Assembly (NCBI GenBank): GCA_019116485.1
Contig: DXBO01000024.1
Coordinates: 1-37,474 of the forward strand
From: Candidatus Gemmiger excrementavium
GTDB lineage: Bacteria; Bacillota; Clostridia; Oscillospirales; Ruminococcaceae
Reading direction: 5' to 3'
Length of the DNA stretch: 37,474 bases
Shown: positions 14,888 through 23,610 of the stretch, one piece after another
Numbering within the stretch: the first letter of the stretch is position 1
Layout of the letters: every line of letters starts with the position of its first letter
Notes under the pieces: model-generated
What the model was told of the DNA's origin: nothing
The model's input: the letters and a program-made list of their open reading frames with translations, nothing else
Databases searched by the model: none
Program-made: the position numbers and the translations under genes

Positions 14888-14911
14888 ATAACGATAACTC
14901 TGCTCTGTCAA
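14883..14911 (-). promoter_or_regulatory. Sigma-A promoter of the PadR-DUF2812 operon
   Basis: On the minus strand a perfect TTGACA (14906-14911), a 17-bp spacer and TACAAT (14883-14888). Confidence 0.85.
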
Positions 14912-14983
14912 GGCTTTTTATCCGCATTCGGCAGGTATTTCCCCGGAAAACCCCTTTCCCGGCGGCTTTTTGCATGGTAGGGC

Positions 14984-15012
14984 TTGCATTTTCCGCAAAG
15001 GTGTGGTATATT
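14984..15012 (+). promoter_or_regulatory. Sigma-A promoter of the rimP-nusA-infB superoperon
   Basis: TTGCAT (14984-14989), a 17-bp spacer and TATATT (15007-15012), followed 27 bases later by a terminator-like leader hairpin. Confidence 0.7.
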
Positions 15013-15038
15013 TTTACTGTTCGATGATGATTTATTGG

Positions 15039-15068
15039 AAAGTGGGCCGCCAGGTCCGCTTTCTTTTT
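15039..15068 (+). terminator. Terminator-like leader hairpin (possible attenuator) before rimP
   Basis: A 10-bp stem with two G-U pairs (15039-15048 with 15053-15062), a GCCA loop and CTTTTT. It lies between the promoter and rimP, 30 bases before the ATG, so full termination would silence the operon; partial termination, perhaps read by NusA itself, is the likely role. NusA autoregulation at rimP leaders is known in other bacteria. Confidence 0.6.
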
Positions 15069-15097
15069 ATGATAGGGAAGAATAAGGAGCAATTTGC

Positions 15098-15589
15098 ATG
15101 GCAAAACAGCAAAACAGCGGTGGTGCCGCCAAAACGGTGGAAACGCTGGTGCGCCCCACGGTGGAGGGCATGGGCCTGCGCTTGTGGGATGTCCGCTTTG
15201 AAAAGGAAGGGCCGGACTGGTTTTTGCGGGTACTCATTGACCGGGATGAACCCTTGGATACTGACACCTGCGAGGCCGTTTCCCGGGCCATCGATCCCAT
15301 TCTTGACGAGGCCGACCCCATCGACCAGAGTTATTACCTGGAAGTGGGCAGCCCCGGCCTGGGACGCCGCCTGACCCGCCCCGAACATTACCAGGCGCTG
15401 CGCGGCCAGAAATGTGCCGCTCATTTGATCCGCCCCGATGAGGCGGGGCGCCGGGACATGGCCGGCATCCTGCAGGGGCTGGACGATGATGGCAATGTGA
15501 CGCTGGCCGATGGCGAAACAACTTATACTTTCCCGGTCAAGGCGGCGGGCTACGTCAAACTGTGCGACGACGAAGACCTGTTCGGCTGA
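15098..15589 (+). CDS. rimP: Ribosome maturation factor RimP
   Basis: A 163-residue protein of the RimP family, which helps assemble the 30S subunit in the cytoplasm. The N-terminal alpha/beta domain has RPTVEGMGLRLWDVRFEKEG, the conserved IDRDEP and DTCEAVSRAIDPILDE, and VGSPGLGRRLTRPEHY; the C-terminal SH3-like domain follows. Start 15098 has AAGGAG about 8 bases upstream. It is the first gene of the superoperon and stops 52 bases before nusA. Confidence 0.92.
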   Translation: MAKQQNSGGAAKTVETLVRPTVEGMGLRLWDVRFEKEGPDWFLRVLIDRDEPLDTDTCEAVSRAIDPILDEADPIDQSYYLEVGSPGLGRRLTRPEHYQALRGQKCAAHLIRPDEAGRRDMAGILQGLDDDGNVTLADGETTYTFPVKAAGYVKLCDDEDLFG

Positions 15590-15641
15590 ACCTGTACTTT
15601 TTGTATTGACCTGAACGATATATTGGGAGGAAACCGTAAAA

Positions 15642-16715
15642 ATGGCAACTGCGAACAACGAATTCTTTGAAGCTCTGGCTGCATTGGAAAAGGAGCGTGG
15701 CCTGCCCGCCGATTACCTGATCGAGAAGATCAAAGCGGCCATCGTCATCGCGGTCAAGAAGGACTACGAAGTGGAGGACGAGAACGTGGTCGTGGATATC
15801 GACCCCGAGATCGGTGCCTTCCGCGCCAGCCTGCTGCGCGACATTGTGGAAGAGGTGGAAAATCCCCACACCCAGGTCAGCCTGGAGGATGCGCAGAAGG
15901 TCCGCAAGAGCTACAAAGTGGGCCAGCGCATGGTCACCCAGCTCAAGACCAAAGAATTCGGCCGTATCGCCGCCCAGACCGCCAAGCATGTGATCCGCCA
16001 GGGTCTGCGGGAAGGGGAGCGCAACCTGCAGTGCAGCGAGATGCAGTCCCGTGCCCATGAACTCATCACCGCCACGGTGGTGTCCATTGATCCCGAGCGC
16101 GGCAACATCGTGCTGGACCTGGGCAAAGGCGGCAGCGCTGTTCTGCCCCGCAACGAGCAGGTCCCCGGTGAGACGTTCCATGAGGGCGAGACCGTACAGG
16201 TCTACGTGGTGGATGTGCTGGCCACGGACCGCGGCCCCCGGGTGACCATCAGCCGCACCCATCCCGGCCTGGTCAAGCGGATGTTTGAACTGGAAGTGCC
16301 CGAAATTTACGACGGCACTGTGGAGATCAAGGCCATCGCCCGTGAGGCCGGTGCCCGCACCAAGCTGGCTGTCTGGAGCAAGAACCCCGACGTGGACCCG
16401 GTGGGTGCCTGTATCGGTGCCCGCGGAGCCCGTGTGGAAAAGATCGTTCAGGAACTGGGCGGCGAGAAGATTGATGTCATCCGCTGGAGCGAGGATGTTT
16501 CTGAGTTTATCTCGGCGGCGTTGTCTCCGGCCAAAGTGGTCAAAGTGGACCTGCTTCCCGGCGAGAGCAAGAGCTGCCGCGTCACGGTGCCTGACCACCA
16601 GCTCAGCCTGGCCATCGGCAACAAGGGCCAGAATGTGCGCCTGTGCGCCCATCTGACCGGTTACAATATCGATATCCACCCCGAATCCGGCTACTACGGC
16701 GAGGACGAGGCATAA
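15642..16715 (+). CDS. nusA: Transcription termination/antitermination protein NusA
   Basis: A 357-residue NusA of Gram-positive length, without the C-terminal acidic repeats of E. coli. It has an N-terminal RNA polymerase-binding domain (FFEALAALEKERGLPADYLIE), an S1 domain (about residues 135-200) and two KH domains (VGACIGARGARVEKIVQELGG near 247-267 and SLAIGNKGQNVRLCAHLTGY near 320-340). It binds the elongating polymerase and nascent RNA and controls pausing, termination and antitermination. GGAGG precedes the ATG. The hairpin upstream of rimP may be its feedback target. Confidence 0.95.
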   Translation: MATANNEFFEALAALEKERGLPADYLIEKIKAAIVIAVKKDYEVEDENVVVDIDPEIGAFRASLLRDIVEEVENPHTQVSLEDAQKVRKSYKVGQRMVTQLKTKEFGRIAAQTAKHVIRQGLREGERNLQCSEMQSRAHELITATVVSIDPERGNIVLDLGKGGSAVLPRNEQVPGETFHEGETVQVYVVDVLATDRGPRVTISRTHPGLVKRMFELEVPEIYDGTVEIKAIAREAGARTKLAVWSKNPDVDPVGACIGARGARVEKIVQELGGEKIDVIRWSEDVSEFISAALSPAKVVKVDLLPGESKSCRVTVPDHQLSLAIGNKGQNVRLCAHLTGYNIDIHPESGYYGEDEA

Positions 16716-16806
16716 CCGCCCGGCCCAACCGTACACAGAAACGCGGGGAACCTTCCCGCCAGGGGCGGTGGGTTCTGGATCACTATTTTGAAAAGAGGTC
16801 GGCTAC

Positions 16807-17118
16807 TTGCAGCAGCAAAAGCAGAAAAAAATCCCGGTGCGCCGGTGCGTGGGCTGTAATGCCCAACGCCCCAAGCGCGAACTGGTGCGCGTGGTGCGCA
16901 GCCCCGAAGGCGAGATCAGCATTGATCTGCGGGGCAAGGCCCCAGGGCGGGGGGCGTATTTGTGCCCGTCCGCCGCGTGTCTGGCCAAGGCGCGCAAGGC
17001 AAAACGCCTGGAACGCACCTTTGAAGTACCCATCCCGGACGGCATTTATGATCGCCTGACCGAGGAAATCCAGTGCGCGGAACAAAGCGCGAAGGAGGCG
17101 GCGGACCATGGCGAATGA
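16807..17118 (+). CDS. rnpM: RNase P modulator RnpM (YlxR)
   Basis: A 103-residue YlxR-family protein. The core VRRCVGCNAQRPKRELVRVV and GRGAYLCPS..CLAKA motifs are intact. The Bacillus relative binds RNase P RNA and modulates its activity. It starts with TTG at 16807, with AGAGG about 9 bases upstream; no in-frame ATG fits. It overlaps ylxQ by 11 bases, so the two are coupled. Basic and small, it should act on RNA in the cytoplasm. Confidence 0.87.
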   Translation: MQQQKQKKIPVRRCVGCNAQRPKRELVRVVRSPEGEISIDLRGKAPGRGAYLCPSAACLAKARKAKRLERTFEVPIPDGIYDRLTEEIQCAEQSAKEAADHGE

Positions 17119-17413
17119 CCGGCACCCGCTGTTGGGGGCGCTGGGGTTGTGCCGCAAGGCGGGCAAGCTGCTTCACGGGTATGACCGTGTGCAGGAAAAC
17201 GCCCTGAACGGCAAGGTGGCACTGGTGCTGCTCACCGCCGACGCCAGTGAGCGCACCGTCAGCCATATGGCCGCTGCCTGTGAGGGGATCGTACCCTGCC
17301 GGCAGATGCCGCTGACCAGCGCCGATCTGGCAATGCTGACCCCGAAACCTGCCGCCGTGTTCGGCGTAACCGACGAACACCTTGCGCAGCTGTGCGCAAA
17401 ACATCTAACCTGA
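17108..17413 (+). CDS. ylxQ: L7Ae-family ribosomal/RNA-binding protein YlxQ
   Basis: A 101-residue L7Ae/L30e/Gadd45-fold protein: LGLCRKAGKLLHGYDRVQEN at the start, VALVLLTADASERT and VPCRQMPLTSADLAM. Family members bind kink-turn RNA. It is encoded between rnpM and infB in nearly all Firmicutes, as here. Its start lies within the last codons of rnpM, with AAGGAGGCGG upstream. The precise RNA partner is not known. Confidence 0.88.
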   Translation: MANDRHPLLGALGLCRKAGKLLHGYDRVQENALNGKVALVLLTADASERTVSHMAAACEGIVPCRQMPLTSADLAMLTPKPAAVFGVTDEHLAQLCAKHLT

Positions 17414-17434
17414 TGCAGAGGAGGACCACAGTTT

Positions 17435-19822
17435 ATGGATTTTAAATACAAGATCGCAGATGTCGCCAAGGAGTTCGGCGTGCCCGCCAAGAAGGTCATC
17501 GAGACCGTTTCGCCCCTGACCGGCGAGACTTACAAAACGGGTGGAACCTTTGGTGAGAAGGAACTGGACTTCCTGCTGGAAACGCTGACGCGCCAGAATG
17601 CAGAGCCCAGCTTTGACGCCTACCTGGCCAGCGGCGTGAAAGAACCGCCCAAAGCCGAGGAAAAGAAGCCTGCCCCCAAAAAGGCTGAGGAGAAAAAGCC
17701 CGAGCCCAAACGCGAGCCACGCAAGCCCGAGAAGCAGGCGGAAAAGCGCACCGAAAAGCGGGTCACCCTGCAGGAACTGGCCGCCAATACCGGCATCAAG
17801 AAGCCGGTGGCCGCTACCGAACAGGTCAAGGTGGACCGCGCCCAGGTGTCGGTGGATACCCGTACCGTGGATGTGAATGTGGATAAGTTCAATGCCCGGT
17901 ACGACGACCTGGCCGACAGCCGCAACATGCCCAACAAGCGCAAGAACCAGCCCACCGGCAAGAAGGAAAAGTTCAACAACCGGAATAACCGCCGCGGCCA
18001 GCAGTTTGGCCGCCGCCGTGAGACCGAGGCCGAGCGCCTGCAGCGCATCCAGCTGGAGAAAGCCCGCAACGCCCAGCTGAAAATTTCCATCCCCGATGAG
18101 ATCACCGTGGGCGAACTGGCCAGCCGTCTGAAGCAGACTGCTGCCAAGGTGGTTGCCAAGTTCATGCAGATGGGCGAGATGCACGCTGTGTCCGACGTGG
18201 TGGATTTTGACACCGCCGCCCTCATTGCCGAGGAATTCCACGCCAAGGTAGAGCATGAAGTCCATGTTTCCATCGAGGAACGCCTGTTTGTGCAGGAAGA
18301 GGACAACGCCGCCGATCTGGTGGAGCGCCCGCCCGTTGTGGTGGTTATGGGTCACGTCGACCACGGCAAGACCTCCATCCTGGACGCCATCCGCAAGACC
18401 AACGTGACCGCGGGTGAAGCCGGCGGTATTACCCAGGCCATCGGTGCCTACCAGGTTAAGAGCGGTGACAGCATCATCACCTTCCTGGATACCCCGGGCC
18501 ATGAGGCGTTTACCGCCATGCGTGCCCGCGGTGCCAACATGACGGATATCGCCGTGCTGGTGGTGGCTGCCGACGACGGCATCATGCCCCAGACCATTGA
18601 GTCCATCAACCATGCCAAGGCCGCTGGCGTCAAGCTGATCGTGGCTGTGAACAAGATGGATAAACCCACCGCCAACCCCGAGCGCGTGAAGGAGCAGCTG
18701 ACCCAGTACGAGATCGTGCCCGAGGACTGGGGCGGCGACGTGGCCTGCATCCCGGTGTCGGCCCTGACCGGCATGGGCATCTCCGATTTGCTGGAGCGCA
18801 TCGTGCTGGAAGCCGAAGTCATGGAACTGAAGGCCAACCCCAACCGCCGCGGCAAGGGTGCCGTGGTGGAAGCCCGTCTGGACAAAGGCCAGGGCCCCGT
18901 GGCCACGCTGCTGGTGCAGAACGGTACCCTGCATAAGGGCGACTGCCTGATCGCCGGTACCGCTGTGGGCCGTGTGCGTACCATGCGGGACGACAAGGGC
19001 CGCGAGATCACCGAAGCCGGCCCCTCCACCCCCGTGGAGATCACCGGCCTGACCGAAGTGCCGGAAGCCGGCGAGCTGTTCGAGGCTGTCGAGGACGAGA
19101 AGCTGGCCCGCGAACTGGCCGACAAGCGTATGACCGAGGCCAAGGAGCGTCAGTTTGCCGCTTACACCAAGGTCACCCTGGATAACCTGTTCGACCAGAT
19201 GGCCGCCAACGATATGAAGGAACTGCCCATTGTGGTCAAGGCTGACGTGCAGGGTTCTGCCGAGGCCGTGAAACAGAGCCTGGAGAAGATTTCCAACGAC
19301 GAGGTCCGTGTCCGGGTCATCCATGCGGGTGTGGGCGCCATCTCCAAGTCCGACGTGTCCCTGGCCGATGCCTCCAACGCCATCATCATCGGCTTCAACG
19401 TCCGCCCCGACGCGGTGGCCAAGGCCGAAGCCGAGCAGACCGGTGTGGAAATGCGCATGTACCGCGTGATCTACGACGCCATCAACGATGTGTCCGACGC
19501 TATGAAGGGCATGCTGGCGCCCAAAATCCGTGAGGTTGCCCTGGGTGAGGCCCAGGTCCGCCAGGTTTACAAGATCTCCAGCGTGGGCACCGTGGCCGGC
19601 TGCCGCGTGACCGACGGCAAGATCACCCGCGACGCCCAGCTGCGCCTGGTGCGTGACGGCATCGTCATCTGCGAGGATGCCATCGCCAGCCTGAAGCGCT
19701 TCAAGGACGACGCCAAAGAAGTGGCCGAAGGATTCGAGTGCGGCATCACGCTGGTGAAGTTTGCCGATATCAAAGAGGGCGATATCTTCGAGTGCTTCAA
19801 GCTGGAAGAATACCGCGAGTGA
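17435..19822 (+). CDS. infB: Translation initiation factor IF-2
   Basis: A 795-residue GTPase that delivers initiator fMet-tRNA to the 30S subunit and promotes subunit joining. It has an N-terminal IF2_N helical module (KIADVAKEFGVPAKKVIE), a long charged Lys/Glu/Pro and Arg/Asn linker, a second IF2_N-type module, and then the G domain with VMGHVDHGKTS (G1), DTPGHEAF (G3) and NKMD (G4). Domains II, III and IV follow, ending EGDIFECFKLEEY. GAGGAGG upstream of ATG 17435 is strong. It is the central gene of the superoperon; rbfA follows after about 60 bases. Confidence 0.97.
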   Translation: MDFKYKIADVAKEFGVPAKKVIETVSPLTGETYKTGGTFGEKELDFLLETLTRQNAEPSFDAYLASGVKEPPKAEEKKPAPKKAEEKKPEPKREPRKPEKQAEKRTEKRVTLQELAANTGIKKPVAATEQVKVDRAQVSVDTRTVDVNVDKFNARYDDLADSRNMPNKRKNQPTGKKEKFNNRNNRRGQQFGRRRETEAERLQRIQLEKARNAQLKISIPDEITVGELASRLKQTAAKVVAKFMQMGEMHAVSDVVDFDTAALIAEEFHAKVEHEVHVSIEERLFVQEEDNAADLVERPPVVVVMGHVDHGKTSILDAIRKTNVTAGEAGGITQAIGAYQVKSGDSIITFLDTPGHEAFTAMRARGANMTDIAVLVVAADDGIMPQTIESINHAKAAGVKLIVAVNKMDKPTANPERVKEQLTQYEIVPEDWGGDVACIPVSALTGMGISDLLERIVLEAEVMELKANPNRRGKGAVVEARLDKGQGPVATLLVQNGTLHKGDCLIAGTAVGRVRTMRDDKGREITEAGPSTPVEITGLTEVPEAGELFEAVEDEKLARELADKRMTEAKERQFAAYTKVTLDNLFDQMAANDMKELPIVVKADVQGSAEAVKQSLEKISNDEVRVRVIHAGVGAISKSDVSLADASNAIIIGFNVRPDAVAKAEAEQTGVEMRMYRVIYDAINDVSDAMKGMLAPKIREVALGEAQVRQVYKISSVGTVAGCRVTDGKITRDAQLRLVRDGIVICEDAIASLKRFKDDAKEVAEGFECGITLVKFADIKEGDIFECFKLEEYRE

Positions 19823-19886
19823 TCCCATACCGGGCCCGCCCGGGCATGACCTGGGCAGGGTCCCAACACAATAGAGGATAATGACC

Positions 19887-20261
19887 ATGCCAACCAAAAA
19901 CCACGGCCGTATGGCACAGGACATGAAGCGGGAACTCATTGCCATTATTGGCGAGATGAAGGACCCCCGCGTGACCGGCGGCCTGCTTACCGTCACCCGG
20001 CTGGATGTGACCCCCGACCTGGATCAGGCCAAGGTCTACATCAGCATTATGGGGCGGGAAGGCGGTCCCGAGCCGGTGGTCAAGGCGCTGAACAAGGCGT
20101 CCGGCCATGTCCGCACCGAGATCAGCCGCCGTATGCACATCCGCAAAGCGCCGCGTTTTGTGTTTGTGGCGGATGAAGGCGCCGCCTATGCGGCCCGCAT
20201 CAACCAGCTGCTGGGGGAACTGGCGGCGGAAGAGACCCTGCATCCGGCGGAAGAATCCTGA
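19887..20261 (+). CDS. rbfA: 30S ribosome-binding factor RbfA
   Basis: A 124-residue RbfA with KH-like fold: GRMAQDMKRELIAIIGEMKDP, VTRLDVTPDLDQAKVYISIM, and HIRKAPRFVFVADEGAAYAARI. It helps mature the 17S rRNA end of the 30S subunit, especially in the cold. Two starts compete: ATG 19881, only 3 bases from GAGG (19874-19877), and ATG 19887 at 9 bases, which I prefer. It sits 35 bases before the DHH phosphoesterase gene in the operon. Confidence 0.9.
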   Translation: MPTKNHGRMAQDMKRELIAIIGEMKDPRVTGGLLTVTRLDVTPDLDQAKVYISIMGREGGPEPVVKALNKASGHVRTEISRRMHIRKAPRFVFVADEGAAYAARINQLLGELAAEETLHPAEES

Positions 20262-20296
20262 CATTCCGCCTGACCCGGCCAGAAAAGAGGAAACCT

Positions 20297-21283
20297 ATGA
20301 CACAATCTGTGGATCGCGAGACCGTTGTTTCGCGCCTGCTGAGCGCAGACGAGATCCTGATATTATGCCATAAGAACCCGGACGGCGACACCATCGGTTC
20401 CGGCGCGGCCCTGTGCCTGGCGCTGCAGCGTCTGGGCAAAACGGCGGCTGTGCTGTGCAGCGACCCTATCCCTGCTATGTATGAGTTCCTGCCCATCACG
20501 GTGTTCGACGGCAGCTTTACGCCGCGCTTTGTGGTGGCGGTGGATGTGGCGGGCATCCAGTTGTTCGGTGACCGTAACAATATGCCGGTCTATTCCGAGC
20601 ATGTGGACCTGTGCATCGACCATCACGGCTCCAACAGCGGTTATGCCTATGAATCCCTGGTGGATGCCAGCGCTGCGGCGGTCGCCGAGCTGCTGACCGG
20701 TTTGATCCCGGAATTGGGGGTGGAGCTTACCCCGGATATGGCGGAATGCCTGTACACCGGCATTGCCACCGATACGGGCTGCTTCCGGTTCACCAATACC
20801 ACGGCGGCCACCCACCGGGCAGCCGCTGCCCTGATCGAGGCCGGGGCCGATGTGGAAAAGCTCAACGAGCGCCTGTTTGAGTGCCGCTCTCATGCCCGCA
20901 TGGCGGCGGAACGTATGGCGCTGGAAAGCCTGGAGTACTATTATGATGACCGCTGTGCCCTGATCTGCCTGACCTGGGACCAGATCCAGGCAGCCGGGGT
21001 GGCCGGCGCCGAACTGGAGGACCTGACCAGTCTGCCCCGTTCCATCGAAGGGGTGGAAGTGGGTCTGACCCTGCGCCAGCAGAAGGACGGCAGCTACAAA
21101 ATCAGTGTGCGTACCGGACACAATACCAACGCCTGCAGCATTGCCCGGCGGTTGGGCGGTGGCGGACATTCCCGTGCCGCCGGCTGTGAGATCAGCGGTA
21201 ACCTGGACAACGCCAAGCACGCCATCCTGGACGAAGTCAAAAAGGAACTGGACCGTGCTGCTGCCCGGGAAGAAACATTGTGA
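20297..21283 (+). CDS. nrnA: DHH/DHHA1 phosphoesterase NrnA-like (oligoribonuclease / pAp phosphatase)
   Basis: A 328-residue member of the DHH superfamily. Metal-binding motifs are HKNPDGDTIGS near residue 29, VAVDVAG, the DHHGSN triad near residue 107 and IATDTGCFRFTNT; the C-terminal DHHA1 domain has the RRLGGGGHSRAAG substrate motif. Relatives degrade 2-5 base oligoribonucleotides and dephosphorylate pAp. Position between rbfA and truB is conserved in Firmicutes and fits RNA turnover next to pnp. GAGGAAA precedes the ATG. Confidence 0.9.
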   Translation: MTQSVDRETVVSRLLSADEILILCHKNPDGDTIGSGAALCLALQRLGKTAAVLCSDPIPAMYEFLPITVFDGSFTPRFVVAVDVAGIQLFGDRNNMPVYSEHVDLCIDHHGSNSGYAYESLVDASAAAVAELLTGLIPELGVELTPDMAECLYTGIATDTGCFRFTNTTAATHRAAAALIEAGADVEKLNERLFECRSHARMAAERMALESLEYYYDDRCALICLTWDQIQAAGVAGAELEDLTSLPRSIEGVEVGLTLRQQKDGSYKISVRTGHNTNACSIARRLGGGGHSRAAGCEISGNLDNAKHAILDEVKKELDRAAAREETL

Positions 21284-21303
21284 ACAGAAAAGGAATCCCC
21301 ACC

Positions 21304-22197
21304 ATGCAAACGCCAAACGGCATTCTGCCCGTGGATAAGCCAGCCGGTTGGACCAGCTTTGATGTGCTGGCCAAGCTGCGCGGCGCCCTGGGCACACGCA
21401 AGCTGGGGCACGCGGGCACACTGGACCCTATGGCTACCGGTGTGCTCGCCGTGTTTATCGGCAAGGCAACTTCCGCCGCCGACCGCCAGCTGGACCATGA
21501 CAAAACTTATGAAGCCACCCTGCGCCTGGGCATCCGCACCGATACCGGCGATGTGACCGGCACTGTGCTGGAATCCGCCCCCGTGACTGTGGGGGAGGAG
21601 GACCTGCGGGCAGTGCTGCCCCGCTTTGTGGGGGAACTGATGCAGCTGCCCCCTATGTACAGTGCCGTGAAAATCAACGGTCAGCCTTTGTACAAGGCGG
21701 CCCGCAAGGGCCAGACGGTGGAGCGCACGCCCCGGCCCATCACCGTGTACAGCATCGACTACCTGGGCAGCCCCGCTCCCGGAGACTATACCCTGCGGGT
21801 ATCCTGCTCCAAAGGCACCTATATCCGCGTCCTGGCCGAGGATATCGGTGCGGCCCTGGGCGTACCGGCTACGTTGGCGGCTTTGCGTCGCACCAGGGCC
21901 GGAGTCTTCGATATCGGCCAGTGCCATACGCTGCCCGAAATTCTGGCGGCGGCGGAAAGCGGCGCCCTGGCAAGGGACGGCTGGGTATTGCCCATCGAAA
22001 CGGTATTTGCGCCGCTTCCGGCACTGACCGTCAATGCGGGCGTCAAGGCCCATTTGTTCAACGGCTGCCCCACCAGCCACTACCCGGCGGCAGAGGGCCG
22101 TTACCGCGTTTACGCCGAGGACGGTGCTTTCCTGGGACTGGCGGCGGTGGCAGGCGGTGTGCTGCGGGTGGAAAAACTGTTTTGTGAAAGGAACTGA
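21304..22197 (+). CDS. truB: tRNA pseudouridine(55) synthase
   Basis: A 297-residue TruB that makes pseudouridine 55 in the T-loop of tRNAs. KPAGWTSFDVLAKLR and GHAGTLDPMATG with catalytic Asp41 are intact, followed by YEATLRLG, PPMYSAVKINGQPLY and the C-terminal PUA-like region. The start at ATG 21304 has AAGGA about 9 bases upstream; the in-frame GTG at 21280 overlapping the previous stop lacks a ribosome binding site. ribF follows after 6 bases. Confidence 0.95.
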   Translation: MQTPNGILPVDKPAGWTSFDVLAKLRGALGTRKLGHAGTLDPMATGVLAVFIGKATSAADRQLDHDKTYEATLRLGIRTDTGDVTGTVLESAPVTVGEEDLRAVLPRFVGELMQLPPMYSAVKINGQPLYKAARKGQTVERTPRPITVYSIDYLGSPAPGDYTLRVSCSKGTYIRVLAEDIGAALGVPATLAALRRTRAGVFDIGQCHTLPEILAAAESGALARDGWVLPIETVFAPLPALTVNAGVKAHLFNGCPTSHYPAAEGRYRVYAEDGAFLGLAAVAGGVLRVEKLFCERN

Positions 22198-22203
22198 CCC
22201 CTG

Positions 22204-23136
22204 ATGCAAATCTACCACACCCTGACTTCGGTGAAAGCCCCCCGGGGCAGCGCCGTGGCGCTGGGGTACTTTGACGGCGTGCACTGCGGGCACCGGCAGG
22301 TGCTGTGTGCCGCGGTGGAATATGCGGTGCACAACGGTCTGACCCCAGCCGCGTTTACCTTTGAACTGCCCGGCAACCAGACCCTGAAGGGCGGACGCAT
22401 CCTGTCGCCCCGCCAGAAGCATCTGCGGGTGGAAGCCCTGGGCATTGAACAGTATCTGGAGCCGCCTTTTGAGGCCTTTCGCGCCCTTTCGCCGGAAGAT
22501 TTCGTCCGGCAGGTGCTGGTGGACTGCTTCGCCGCAAAAGCGGTTTTCTGTGGTGATAACTTTACCTTCGGTGCCCGGGCCGCCGGCAACGTGGACATGC
22601 TGCGGACCCTCTGTGAACCGTGGGGCATCCGGGTAGAGATCGTGCGCATGGCCCAGTACGGGGCCCAGGCGGTTTCCTCCACCCGCATCCGTGCCGCATT
22701 GGAAGAGGGGAGACTGGACGACGCCAACGCCATGCTGGGGGCGCCTTATGCCATCGACTGGCAGGTCACCCACGGCAAGGGGGTGGGCAGCAGCCGCCTG
22801 GGGACGCCCACTGTCAACCAGAATTATCCCGCTGATGCCTTGCAGCCCTGTGCCGGCGTCTACCTGACCCGCATCCGCATTCAGGACCGCTGGTGGCCCG
22901 CCGCCACAGGTATTGGCCGCCGCCCTACGGTGGAGACCGATGCCAAGGCCGCCGTTACCTGTGAGACCTATGTGCCGGATTTCTCCGGTGATCTGTACGG
23001 CACCGCGCCGGTGCTGGAATTTCACCGGTATCTGTGTCCCATCCGCAAGTTCCGCTCGCTGGAGGAACTTTCCGCCCTGATCCGCTCAGCGGCGGAGCAG
23101 AGCAAAGCCTATTTTGCCGCCCAAACGGTAAAATAA
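22204..23136 (+). CDS. ribF: Bifunctional riboflavin kinase / FAD synthetase
   Basis: A 310-residue RibF that phosphorylates riboflavin to FMN and adenylates it to FAD. The N-terminal nucleotidyltransferase-like FAD synthetase domain has ALGYFDGVHCGHRQVL (HxGH-type motif with His and Cys-Gly-His) and SSTRIRAALEEGRLDDAN. The C-terminal riboflavin kinase domain has GKGVGSSRLGTPTVNQ and GIGRRPTVE. AAAGGAACTG ends truB and serves as ribosome binding site. It supplies flavin for enzymes such as the nitroreductase and the FAD oxidoreductase elsewhere in the window. Confidence 0.94.
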   Translation: MQIYHTLTSVKAPRGSAVALGYFDGVHCGHRQVLCAAVEYAVHNGLTPAAFTFELPGNQTLKGGRILSPRQKHLRVEALGIEQYLEPPFEAFRALSPEDFVRQVLVDCFAAKAVFCGDNFTFGARAAGNVDMLRTLCEPWGIRVEIVRMAQYGAQAVSSTRIRAALEEGRLDDANAMLGAPYAIDWQVTHGKGVGSSRLGTPTVNQNYPADALQPCAGVYLTRIRIQDRWWPAATGIGRRPTVETDAKAAVTCETYVPDFSGDLYGTAPVLEFHRYLCPIRKFRSLEELSALIRSAAEQSKAYFAAQTVK

Positions 23137-23162
23137 TTGCAAAAAAAACGCCCGCTGCACCC

Positions 23163-23191
23163 TTGTATTTGGGGCGGGAATATGATATACT
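23163..23191 (+). promoter_or_regulatory. Sigma-A promoter of rpsO
   Basis: TTGTAT (23163-23168), a 17-bp spacer and TATACT (23186-23191). It lets rpsO be expressed apart from the superoperon. Confidence 0.8.
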
Positions 23192-23196
23192 ATTGT

Positions 23197-23280
23197 CTGT
23201 TACCGTGGCCCGGTAGGGGGCGTATGCCTCAAACCCGCAGTTACCCCGTACTGCGCCATCGGCAAATATTTTTTGAAAGA
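23197..23280 (+). promoter_or_regulatory. Structured rpsO leader, possible S15 autoregulatory site
   Basis: The leader holds three short hairpins: TACCG/CGGTA (23201-23215), GGC/GCC (about 23219-23228) and GCAGT/ACTGC (23237-23254), then an A-T rich stretch before the ribosome binding site. S15 is known to repress its own mRNA in several bacteria through such leaders; here that is inference. Confidence 0.4.
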
Positions 23281-23290
23281 GGTATGTATC

Positions 23291-23563
23291 ATGAGCCAGA
23301 AATCTGCTATCGAGAAGCAGCCCATCATCGCCAAGGCCGCCCTGCATGAGGGTGACACCGGTTCCCCGGAGGTTCAGGTCGCGCTGCTCACCGCGCGCAT
23401 CAACCACCTGACCGAGCATCTGAAGAGCAACAAGCATGACAACCACAGCCGCCGCGGCCTGTTCAAGATGGTTGGCCGCCGCCGCAATCTGCTGGCCTAT
23501 CTGCAAAAGAAGGACATCAACCGTTATCGTGCCCTGATCGCTGAGCTGGGTCTGCGCAAGTAA
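23291..23563 (+). CDS. rpsO: 30S ribosomal protein S15
   Basis: A 90-residue S15, the normal size. [40 protein letters not shown] and the C-terminal [17 protein letters not shown] are the family signature. It binds 16S rRNA at the central domain three-way junction early in 30S assembly. AAAGAGG lies 7-8 bases before ATG 23291. It has its own promoter and terminator. Confidence 0.97.
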   Translation: MSQKSAIEKQPIIAKAALHEGDTGSPEVQVALLTARINHLTEHLKSNKHDNHSRRGLFKMVGRRRNLLAYLQKKDINRYRALIAELGLRK

Positions 23564-23575
23564 TCTTCGCAAAAA

Positions 23576-23610
23576 CGGGCAGGGTGCACCGGCACCTTGC
23601 CCGCTTTTTT
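23576..23610 (+). terminator. Terminator of rpsO
   Basis: A 12-bp stem with one G-U pair (23576-23587 with 23592-23603), an ACCG loop and CTTTTTT. It separates rpsO from pnp, and a second hairpin (CCAGGC/GCCTGG at about 23669-23684) lies in the pnp leader. Confidence 0.85.

Noticed and set aside
17405-19996. Very long minus-strand open frame opposite infB
   Set aside because: It mirrors infB in a GC-rich genome, has repetitive His/Gly/Leu composition typical of an antisense shadow, and no ribosome binding site or family match.
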